Source of the DNA: Micromonospora haikouensis
GTDB taxonomy: Bacteria > Actinomycetota > Actinomycetes > Mycobacteriales > Micromonosporaceae
Direction: 5' to 3'
Length of the DNA stretch: 64,000 nucleotides
Assembly (NCBI RefSeq): GCF_900091595.1
Contig: NZ_FMCW01000002.1
Coordinates: forward strand, 199,337-263,336
Shown: one piece after another, positions 16,508 to 23,353 of the stretch
Layout of the letters: each line of letters begins with the position of its first letter
How positions within the stretch are numbered: the stretch's first letter is position 1
Made by a program: the position numbers and the translations under genes
Notes under the pieces: model-generated
The model's database searches: none
Told to the model about the DNA's origin: nothing
Seen by the model: the letters and a program-made list of their open reading frames with translations, nothing else

Positions 16508-17457
16508 TGGACGCCCCGCTGCTGCTGGCGCTGACCGCCGGGATGCTCGGCGCGGTCAACCCGTGCGGGTTCGCGATGCTGCCCGCGTACCTGTCGATCC
16601 TGGTGGCCGGGCCCGGCGACGGACGCGCCGCACTCGGCCGGGCGCTCACCGCCGCCGCCGGCCTCACCTGCGGATACGTGCTCGTCTTCGGCGCGTTCGG
16701 GCTGGCCTTCGCGCCGCTGGCCGGCTGGCTGCGCCCCCGGCTGCCCTGGCTCACCGTCACCCTCGGCGTGGGCCTGGTGCTGCTCGGCTGCTGGCTGCTC
16801 GCCGGGCGGCGGCTGCCCACCCCGCGCCCGCTGGCCCGCGCGCCCCGGCTGACCCGCACGCTGCCGTCGATGGTGCTGTTCGGCGCGGCGTACGCGCTGG
16901 CGTCGCTGACCTGCTCCATCGCCCCGTTCCTGGCGATCGTGGCGACCAGCCTCCAGGCCGGCTCGACGCCGCGCGGACTGGCGCTGTTCGTCGCGTACGC
17001 CCTCGGGATGGGTCTCGTGGTGGCCGTGGCCGCCCTCGGCGTGGCGCTGCTGCGCGACCGGGTGGTGGCCCGGCTGCGCGGGGCCGGCCGGTGGGTGCCC
17101 CGGCTCAGCGGCCTGGTGCTGCTGGCCGCCGGCGGCTACGTCGCCTGGTACGGCTGGTACGAGGTGCGGCTCGCCGAGGGCCGGCACGACGCGTTCGGCG
17201 ACCCGGTGGTGGTCGCCGCGGCCCGCGTCCAGCAGGCCCTCGTCGGTGCCCTGGACGCGGCCGGCCCGGCCCTGCTGGCGGTCGCCCTCGCCGCCCTCGC
17301 TGCGCTCGGGGTAAGGAAGGGCCCCCTGTTAACGCATTCGGTAGAGCAGGGGCCCCTTCTTAACACCTCCGGCAGGGCACGGGGTCGTAACGAAAGCGGC
17401 GGGGGCCGGGTTACCCCGACCCCCGCCGACAGCGTGACGGTCAGCGACCCGGAGTGA
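16507..17457 (+). CDS. CcdA/DsbD-like thiol electron transporter
   Basis: A 316-residue membrane protein with six or more helices and the two conserved cysteines of CcdA: Cys20 in NPCGFAMLPAYLS and Cys136 in LTCSIAPF. CcdA moves electrons from cytosolic thioredoxin to exported thioredoxin-fold proteins such as the TlpA-like lipoprotein encoded just upstream. The last ~48 residues are odd: from VRKGPLLTHS they are encoded by palindrome E2 and then by the hairpin downstream of serS. The original C-terminus probably ended near residue 268, and the tail is likely non-functional. The CDS ends convergently with serS, overlapping it. Confidence 0.88.
   Translation: MDAPLLLALTAGMLGAVNPCGFAMLPAYLSILVAGPGDGRAALGRALTAAAGLTCGYVLVFGAFGLAFAPLAGWLRPRLPWLTVTLGVGLVLLGCWLLAGRRLPTPRPLARAPRLTRTLPSMVLFGAAYALASLTCSIAPFLAIVATSLQAGSTPRGLALFVAYALGMGLVVAVAALGVALLRDRVVARLRGAGRWVPRLSGLVLLAAGGYVAWYGWYEVRLAEGRHDAFGDPVVVAAARVQQALVGALDAAGPALLAVALAALAALGVRKGPLLTHSVEQGPLLNTSGRARGRNESGGGRVTPTPADSVTVSDPE
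17311..17367. repeat. GGGCCC-armed extragenic palindrome, copy E2
   Basis: Reads GTAAGGAAGGGCCCCCTG, TTAACGCATTCGGTAGAG, CAGGGGCCCCTTCTTAACAC. It lies inside the open frame of the CcdA-like gene and supplies about 19 of its codons, unlike the other copies, which are intergenic. Confidence 0.85.
17397..17428 (-). terminator. Hairpin terminator of serS
   Basis: The 14-nt arms CGGCGGGGGCCGGG and CCCGACCCCCGCCG pair with one mismatch around a TTAC loop, 13 bases beyond the serS stop on its strand. No U-tract follows, as is usual in high-GC actinomycetes. It also lies within the extended ccdA-like frame. Confidence 0.65.
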
Positions 17458-18727
17458 GCCGGTCCGTGCCGACCCGGTCGCGGAGCACCTCCGGCACCAG
17501 CACCGAGCCGTCGGCCTGCTGGAACTGCTCCAGGATCGCCGGGAAGAGCCGGCTAGTGGCCAGCGCCGAGCCGTTCAACGTGTGCACGAAGCGGGTCTGC
17601 TTGCCGCCCGCCTCGCGGTACCGGATCGCGGCCCGGCGGGCCTGGTAGTCGCCGGCCCAGGACACCGACGACACCTCCTTGTACTTGCCGGTGCTCGGCA
17701 TCCACACCTCGATGTCGAGGGTCTTCTTCATCGAGGCGCTGGCGTCGCCGGCCGACAGCAGGCTGGTCTGGTGGTGCAGGCCGAGCCGGGCGACCAGGCC
17801 CTCCACGTGGGCGACCATCTGCTCCAGCGCGGCGGCGGCCTGCTCGGGCAGCGTGAACTGGAAGATCTCCACCTTGTTGAACTGGTGGCCCCGCACGGTG
17901 CCGCGCTCGTCGGAGTGCGAACCGGCCGCCTCCCGCCGGTAGCACGGGGTGTACGCGAACCGCTTCAGCGGCAGGGTCGCGGTGTCCAGGATCTCGTCCT
18001 GGTAGGCCCCCAGGATCGCCGTCTCCGCCGTGGGCAGCAGGAACTGCCCGCGCGGGGCGGACTCCCGGTCGAGGTGGTAGACGTCGTCGTAGAACTTGGG
18101 GAACTGGCCGGCGGCGAAGCCGGCGGTGTCCAGCAGCAGGTGCGGCGGGAGCAGGAAGTCGTAGCCGGCCGCGATGTTCTGGTCGATCAACCAGTTGAGC
18201 AGCGCCCACTCCAGCCGGGCCCCCAGCCCCGTGTACATCCAGAAGCCGGAGCCGCCGAGCTTGACGCCCCGCTCGTGGTCGACCAGGCCCAGCAGGCGGC
18301 TCAGCTCGACGTGGTCCCGGACCTTCTCGATCGCCGGCGGCTCGCCGAACGTCCGCACGACCCGGTTGGCCTCCTTGCCGCCGGGGACGACGTCGTCGGC
18401 GGGCAGGTTCGGCAGCTCGCTCATCCGCTCACGCAGCCGGGACTGCACCTCGTCGAGCTGGGACTCCAGCTCGGCGAGCTGCTTGCGCTCGGCCTCCGGG
18501 GCGACGCTCTCCGGCGCGGTGCCGGCCCGCTTCGCCGCCGCGTACGCCCGCGCCTCGGCCTTGCGGCGCTGCCGCTCGGCGTCGATCTCCGTGATGAGGG
18601 CGCGGCGCTCCTGGTCGAGCCGCTGGATCTCGTCCAGCGCCCGGTTGACCTCGGCGGGATCCAGTCGCTTCGCCAGCGCGGTCGCCACCGCCTCGCGATC
18701 CTTCCGGATCAACTCCATGTCGAGCAT
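17441..18727 (-). CDS. serS: Serine--tRNA ligase
   Basis: A 428-residue class II synthetase. An N-terminal coiled-coil arm (residues ~5-110, rich in Glu, Arg and Gln) binds the tRNA variable arm. The catalytic core shows motif 2 (CYRREAAGSHSDERGTVRG, then HQFNKVEIF) and motif 3 (TLNGSALATSRLFPAILE). It charges tRNA-Ser and tRNA-Sec with serine. The segment GQFLLPTAETAILGAYQDEI differs from the GTSEVPLAAYH form I expect in the housekeeping actinobacterial enzyme, so this may be a second, divergent SerRS. An alternative ATG lies nine bases downstream. A good hairpin follows the stop. Confidence 0.93.
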   Translation of the reverse strand: MLDMELIRKDREAVATALAKRLDPAEVNRALDEIQRLDQERRALITEIDAERQRRKAEARAYAAAKRAGTAPESVAPEAERKQLAELESQLDEVQSRLRERMSELPNLPADDVVPGGKEANRVVRTFGEPPAIEKVRDHVELSRLLGLVDHERGVKLGGSGFWMYTGLGARLEWALLNWLIDQNIAAGYDFLLPPHLLLDTAGFAAGQFPKFYDDVYHLDRESAPRGQFLLPTAETAILGAYQDEILDTATLPLKRFAYTPCYRREAAGSHSDERGTVRGHQFNKVEIFQFTLPEQAAAALEQMVAHVEGLVARLGLHHQTSLLSAGDASASMKKTLDIEVWMPSTGKYKEVSSVSWAGDYQARRAAIRYREAGGKQTRFVHTLNGSALATSRLFPAILEQFQQADGSVLVPEVLRDRVGTDRLTPGR

Positions 18728-18850
18728 GCGCTCCGTACGCCTCCGTCCGGGAATCTCAGGTGGGAACCCACCGATGCTACCGTCGCCGCCTCCCCCGCCC
18801 GGCCCCGGCCGTGAGCCCACCGGCCGGGACCGTCGCGCCGCGATGCGGTC

Positions 18851-18915
18851 GCGCCATGTCGGCGACATCGCGGGGTTCCCTGGGGCGGGAAGCCGCGACG
18901 TCGCCGACATCGCGC
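18851..18915. repeat. Long inverted repeat with CATGTCGGCGACAT
   Basis: Arms of 23 nt, 18851-18873 and 18893-18915, pair with two mismatches (GCGCCATGTCGGCGACATCG against its complement). Each arm is itself a near-palindrome around GTCGGCGAC. It lies between serS and the MerR/clamp gene. A second inverted repeat with the same core is at 63259-63339. Confidence 0.75.
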
Positions 18916-18984
18916 GCCGGCACCGGCGCGGCACCGGGCGGCGCGGCACCGGGCGGCGCGCCGGCACCGCGGCGCGGCGCGGGC

Positions 18985-20160
18985 TCAGAGCCGGATCGGC
19001 ATCAGGATGGAGTACGCGTCCGCGTCGTCCGGGCGGCGCACCGCCAGCGGGGCGATTGGCCCGTCCAGCTCCAGCAGGAGCTGCCCCCGATCGCCCGCGT
19101 CGAGGGCGTCGAGCAGGTACCGCCCGTTGACGCCGAGCCGCACCGCGTCCGGCGCGGCGTCGGCCAGCGCGGCGTCGTCGAGGACCCGCAGGCCGCCCGC
19201 GTCGTCCAGGCCCAGCACGGTCACCGGCACGTCGACGCCCTCGTGCCGCAGGACCCGCGCCGGCGGGCGGCCGGCGACCTGCGCGCGCAGCGCCGGCACG
19301 TCCACCGTGATCCGGTACGCCGGCACGCGCGTGCCCAGCAGCCGCTGGTAGTCGGGGAACTCGTCGGGCAGGGCGGCCCCGCCGACCTCCCGGCCGGCGA
19401 CGGTGACGGTGAGGCCGGCCCCGTCCAGGCGCAGGTGGGCGTCGGCCCCGCCGTCGACGCCCGACAGCTCGCGGACACCGTCGCCGGTACCGCCCGGCGC
19501 CACGCCCACGTCGCCGGTGCCGCCCGGCAGCCCGCGCCCGTCGCCGGTGCCGCCGCCCAGCAGCTCGCGGACGGCATCGACGAGGGCCACCGGGGCGAGC
19601 AGCCGCCGGGCGGGACCGTCGACCGCGCCGGGGACCCGGGCCACCGCCATCCGGTGCCGGTCGGTGGCCACCAGGCGTACGCCGTCGGCGGCCACGTCGA
19701 ACAGGACGCCGGAGAGCACCGGCAGCTCCGGGTCGGTGCCGACCGCGAAGCGGACCGCGTCGATCGCGGCGGCGAGGTCGGCGGGGGACAGGACGAGACG
19801 GGTGGTCATGGGGTGCTCCTCGTGGTCGATCAGGGCTCGGACCCGGGAGAGCTCGCGGCGGGCGTCGGTGAGGCCGTTCTCCAGCCGGCGCAGGTGCGCG
19901 TCGAGCAGCCGGCCCACCACGGCCGGTTCGGCCCGGTGCCGCACGGCGGCGGCGATCTCCGCCAGCGGCATCCCGACCCGGCGCAGCCCGGCGACCAGCC
20001 GGGCCGGCAGGACCTGGTCGTCGGCGTACCAGCGGTAGCCGGTGACCGGGTCGACCAGCGCGGGCACCAGCACCCCGGAGCGGTCGTAGAACCGCAGGGC
20101 GCTGACGGTCAGGCCGCTGGCGCGGGCCAGCTCGCCGATGCTGCGCAGTTCGCTCTCCAC
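18985..20160 (-). CDS. MerR-type regulator fused to a DNA polymerase III beta-clamp-like domain
   Basis: A 391-residue fusion. Residues 1-~72 are a MerR helix-turn-helix (SIGELARASGLTVSALRFYD, then GYRWYADDQV) followed by a coiled region to residue ~110. Residues 118-391 resemble DnaN: LPVLSGVLFDVAADGVRLVA with TDRHRMAV, and the C-terminal VNGRYLLDALDAG and DADAYSILMPIRL. A low-complexity insert of repeated GGTGD lies at ~205-232. Met118 (ATG at 19809) is preceded by GAGGAG at six bases, so the clamp-like part could also be made alone from an internal start. The start used is a GTG. The true clamp gene normally sits beside dnaA, so this is a paralogous, probably regulatory protein. Confidence 0.85.
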   Translation of the reverse strand: MESELRSIGELARASGLTVSALRFYDRSGVLVPALVDPVTGYRWYADDQVLPARLVAGLRRVGMPLAEIAAAVRHRAEPAVVGRLLDAHLRRLENGLTDARRELSRVRALIDHEEHPMTTRLVLSPADLAAAIDAVRFAVGTDPELPVLSGVLFDVAADGVRLVATDRHRMAVARVPGAVDGPARRLLAPVALVDAVRELLGGGTGDGRGLPGGTGDVGVAPGGTGDGVRELSGVDGGADAHLRLDGAGLTVTVAGREVGGAALPDEFPDYQRLLGTRVPAYRITVDVPALRAQVAGRPPARVLRHEGVDVPVTVLGLDDAGGLRVLDDAALADAAPDAVRLGVNGRYLLDALDAGDRGQLLLELDGPIAPLAVRRPDDADAYSILMPIRL

Positions 20161-20242
20161 GCCGAGGATCCTGTGCCCTCCACCAGGTCGAGGGTCAAGC
20201 CGCCGCCCACGCCGCCCATGTTGCCCGCCGGGCGGCGATGTT

Positions 20243-20296
20243 TGCAGGGGACCCTTCCTATACCGAAAGCGTTAACAGGGGGCCCTTCCTTACACC
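20243..20296. repeat. GGGCCC-armed extragenic palindrome, copy E3
   Basis: On the minus strand it reads GTGTAAGGAAGGGCCCCCTG, TTAACGCTTTCGG, TATAGGAAGGGTCCCC. The TAA of GTGTAAGG is the stop codon of the enoyl-reductase-like gene (20290-20292), so element and gene end overlap. Confidence 0.85.
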
Positions 20297-21468
20297 TGCA
20301 GCGTGCGGAAGGTGAGGCCGGCGGCGGTCAGGCGGCGCAGCAGCGCGTCGCCCATCGCGGTCACCGGGGTCACCTGGCCCGCGACGGGCGGCAGGTCGTC
20401 GTCGAGGGCCAGGCAGAGGGCGGACTCGGCGAGCATCTTCGCCGTCTCGTCGTAGCCGGGGTCGCCGCCGGCCACCTCGGTCACCACCCGCCGGTCGCCG
20501 CCGGAGCCGACGAAGCGCACCCGGAACCACGACTTCGCCCGCTGCTCGGCGCTGGGCCCCTGCCCGGAGGCGAGCCGGCCGAGCAGCCAGCGTCGGGCCG
20601 GCGGCACCTTCACCAGCCCGGTCAGCCCGGCGAGCCCGACCGCGCCGAGGACGATCGTGGGCAGCCGCCGCACGGCGGCGAAGTGCCGGTAGCGGAAGTC
20701 CGGCCCGTACTCCGGCCGGGCCGCCGCCGACCGGCGGACCACCTGCGGGTCGATGGTCGGCAGCGGCACCGCCCACCCGCCCAGCTCCGCCGACCGGCCG
20801 ACCCTGCCCGGCACCGCCCGGACCCGGCGGCCCGGCGGGCGCGGCTCGACGGCCCGCCGCGCCTTCGCCGCCCGGCCCGCCTCGGCGGCCCGGGACAATG
20901 CGGTGAGCGCCGAATGGTACGTGCCGGCGGAGAACCGGCCGCCCGCCCGGACGAACCCGTCCACGGTGACCGGCCCGTCGGCCGGCAGTTGCGTGACCGT
21001 GTACCAGACGCCCAGGTCGTGCGGGATCGAGTCGAAGCCGCAGGCGTGCACGAGGCGGGCCCCGGTGCGTACGGCCTCGGCGTGGTGCCGCACGTACATG
21101 GTGTCGACGAACTCCGGCTCGCCGGTGATGTCGAGGTAGTCGGTGCCCTCCCGCGCGCACGCGGCGACCAGCGGCTCCCCGTGGTGCACGTACGGCCCGA
21201 CGGTGCTGGCGACGACGCGGGCGTCCCCGGCGACCCGGCGCAGCGACTCCGGGTCGGTGACGTCGGCGGTGAGCAGCGGCAGCCCGGCCAGGGCCGGGTC
21301 GATGCCGGCCAGCCGCCCGCGGACGGCCGCCAGCTTGGCCGGGTTGCGCCCGGCCAGCGCCCAGCGCAGCCCCGGCGGCGCGTGCCGGGCGAGGTACTCG
21401 GCGGTGAGCCCGCCGGTGAACCCGGTCGCCCCGAACAGCACGACGTCGTACGCCCGATCCTCACGCAT
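20290..21468 (-). CDS. Saccharopine dehydrogenase-like / trans-acting enoyl reductase family protein
   Basis: A 392-residue protein. The N-terminal Rossmann domain opens VVLFGATGFTGGLTAEYLA and continues with WALAGRNPAKL and STVGPYVHHGEPLVAACA. YLDITGEPEFVD and ACGFDSIPHDLGVW are hallmarks of the family that includes the mycobacterial trans-acting enoyl reductase of phthiocerol lipid synthesis. A hydrophobic patch near residues 260-275 is typical for membrane or lipid-droplet association. The likely role is NAD(P)H-dependent reduction in lipid metabolism; the substrate is unknown. Its stop codon lies in palindrome E3. The upstream gene in the same direction is a zinc alcohol dehydrogenase, 47 bp away. 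Confidence 0.88.
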   Translation of the reverse strand: MREDRAYDVVLFGATGFTGGLTAEYLARHAPPGLRWALAGRNPAKLAAVRGRLAGIDPALAGLPLLTADVTDPESLRRVAGDARVVASTVGPYVHHGEPLVAACAREGTDYLDITGEPEFVDTMYVRHHAEAVRTGARLVHACGFDSIPHDLGVWYTVTQLPADGPVTVDGFVRAGGRFSAGTYHSALTALSRAAEAGRAAKARRAVEPRPPGRRVRAVPGRVGRSAELGGWAVPLPTIDPQVVRRSAAARPEYGPDFRYRHFAAVRRLPTIVLGAVGLAGLTGLVKVPPARRWLLGRLASGQGPSAEQRAKSWFRVRFVGSGGDRRVVTEVAGGDPGYDETAKMLAESALCLALDDDLPPVAGQVTPVTAMGDALLRRLTAAGLTFRTLQV

Positions 21469-21515
21469 CCCGCGAGTCTGCCACCGCCGGGCGGCACCGG
21501 CACCACGATGGGCGC

Positions 21516-22691
21516 TCAGGGCGTGAAGACCGTCCGCAGGCAGCCGTCGGCGCGGGTGCGGAACAGGTCGTAGCCAAGCGCGCCCTGCTCCAGGGGCAGG
21601 TGGTGGGTGGCCAGGTGCCCCGTGTGGATCTCGCCGCGCGCCATCCGGTCCAGCAGCATCGGGATCCAGCGTTGCCCGTGCTGCCGGGCGGCGCGCACGG
21701 TCAGCCCCTTCTGCATCACCGCGCCCAGCGGGAACGTGTCGACGAACCCGGTGAACGTGCCGAGCACCACCACCGTGCCGCCCTTGCGGCAGGCGTGCAC
21801 CGCCTCGCGTACCGCGATGGGCCGGTCGGGGGCGGCGCCGGGCAGCGCGGCGGCGGCGAACCGCTCGGCCAGCGACCGGGGCTCGGTGTCGTCCCACGCC
21901 ATGCCGACGGCCTCCACGCACACGTCGGGGCCCCGCCCGCCGCTGCGTTCCCGCAGCTCGGCCGGGACGTCGACGCTGAGGTAGTCGAGGGTCTCCGCGC
22001 CGACGTGCCGCTGCGCCAGGCCCAGCCGCTGCGGGTAGCGGTCGATCACCACCACCCGGTCCGCGCCGCGCAGCAGGGCCGCCTGCGCGGCCATCTGGCC
22101 CACCGCGCCCGCGCCCCAGACCGCCACCACGTCGCCCGGGGACACCTCGCCCAGCTCGGCGGCGAGCCAGCCGGCCGGCACCGCGTCCGAGGCGAAGACC
22201 GCCCGGTCGTCGTCGACCGGCTCCGGCACCGCGAACGCCCCGACGTCGGCGTACGGCACCCGGACGTACTCGGCGTGGCTGCCGGCGAAGCCCCCGGCCG
22301 ACCGGGGATGGCCGTAGCAGCCGCCGGTGGGCTGCCCCCAGGCCACCTCGGCCGCCGCCGGCCCGGTGCTGCCGTTGTCGCAGCAGGCGTAGAGGCCCTG
22401 CCGGCAGTACCAGCAGTTGCCGCAGGCCACGGCGGCGCAGACCACCACCCGGTCGCCGACGCGGTGCCGCCGGACCCCGGGGCCGACCTCCACCACGTCG
22501 CCGAGGAACTCGTGCCCGAGCACGTCGCCGACGGACAGCGCCGGGGCCCGCCCGGCGAGCAGCGGCAGGTCCGCCCCGCAGGTGGCGCTGCGCCGCACCC
22601 GGACGATCGCGTCGGCGGAGTTGCGCAGCTCGGGGTCGGGCACCTGCCGCACCGCGAGGCCGTCCGCGCCGAGCCAGCACAGCGCCCTCAT
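21516..22691 (-). CDS. Zinc-dependent alcohol dehydrogenase (formaldehyde dehydrogenase-like)
   Basis: A 391-residue medium-chain dehydrogenase. The catalytic zinc site includes Cys38 (ATCGAD) and GHEFLGDV. A structural-zinc lobe has the four-cysteine series CGNCWYCRQGLYACC. The cofactor site is VWGAGAVGQMAAQAALL. The insert with DVCVEAVGM and long helices resembles the glutathione-independent formaldehyde dehydrogenase branch. It probably oxidises a small alcohol or aldehyde adduct with NAD. The ATG overlaps the stop of the upstream SRPBCC-like gene (ATGA), so they form a coupled pair, perhaps with the enoyl-reductase-like gene downstream. Confidence 0.93.
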   Translation of the reverse strand: MRALCWLGADGLAVRQVPDPELRNSADAIVRVRRSATCGADLPLLAGRAPALSVGDVLGHEFLGDVVEVGPGVRRHRVGDRVVVCAAVACGNCWYCRQGLYACCDNGSTGPAAAEVAWGQPTGGCYGHPRSAGGFAGSHAEYVRVPYADVGAFAVPEPVDDDRAVFASDAVPAGWLAAELGEVSPGDVVAVWGAGAVGQMAAQAALLRGADRVVVIDRYPQRLGLAQRHVGAETLDYLSVDVPAELRERSGGRGPDVCVEAVGMAWDDTEPRSLAERFAAAALPGAAPDRPIAVREAVHACRKGGTVVVLGTFTGFVDTFPLGAVMQKGLTVRAARQHGQRWIPMLLDRMARGEIHTGHLATHHLPLEQGALGYDLFRTRADGCLRTVFTP

Positions 22692-23179
22692 CCGGGCACC
22701 ACCGGGCCGTCGCCGGGCCCCACCGGGCCGCTCGGTCGGGGGCCCTCCAGCGGGGAGCGGTCCGCGCGCAGCAGCTCACCGGTCTCGGCGAGCTGCTTGG
22801 CCTGGCGCAGCGCCTCGCGGACCAGCGGCGCGGGGTCGCCGCCGCCGACGAGGTGGGCGGCCATCCCGGTCACCGGCACGCCCCGCACGGGCCGGGCCGC
22901 CAGCTCGGTGCCGCGTCCGCCGGGCGCGGGCCCCTGCGCCACCTCCACCGCGCCGTCGAGCCGGCGCAGCGGCTCCGGCCACCGGCCGCCGGGCAGCACC
23001 CGCTCCGGCGGCCGGTCGATCGTGACCACCTGCCAGCCGTCGCGCGGGCCGGCCGGGCGCGGGCGGCCACCCCGGAAGGGTCCGCGCAGCACCCGCGCCA
23101 CCGTCACCCCGGCGACCGCGCCGGCCACCACCCCGGCGGTACGGGCCAGCGCCCGACCGCCCCGCCTGCCCCGTCCCAT
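22688..23179 (-). CDS. Small membrane-anchored SRPBCC-like protein
   Basis: A 163-residue protein with a basic start, one hydrophobic segment (residues ~12-30), and a soluble part opening WQVVTIDRPPERV, followed by LRRLDGAVEVAQGPAPGGRG and TELAARP. These match the opening of SRPBCC cyclase/coenzyme Q-binding type domains in actinobacteria, but the domain is short and may be reduced. It is translationally coupled to the zinc alcohol dehydrogenase, a pairing I recall from related genomes. Function unknown beyond possible lipid or ligand binding. Confidence 0.65.
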   Translation of the reverse strand: MGRGRRGGRALARTAGVVAGAVAGVTVARVLRGPFRGGRPRPAGPRDGWQVVTIDRPPERVLPGGRWPEPLRRLDGAVEVAQGPAPGGRGTELAARPVRGVPVTGMAAHLVGGGDPAPLVREALRQAKQLAETGELLRADRSPLEGPRPSGPVGPGDGPVVPG

Positions 23180-23353
23180 CCGTCCCACCCGCCTCTCGTC
23201 GCCGGTGCGGCCTCTCGTCGCCGTGCAGCCGTCGGCGGGCCCGACGGCCGGTGCCCCCAGCGTCGGCGGCGGCCGGGTGAACCGGGATCCCCCCGAAGGG
23301 GTGAACCGGCCGGGGCCGGGTAACCGCCCGCCGCACGAGCCGGGGAGGGACGC

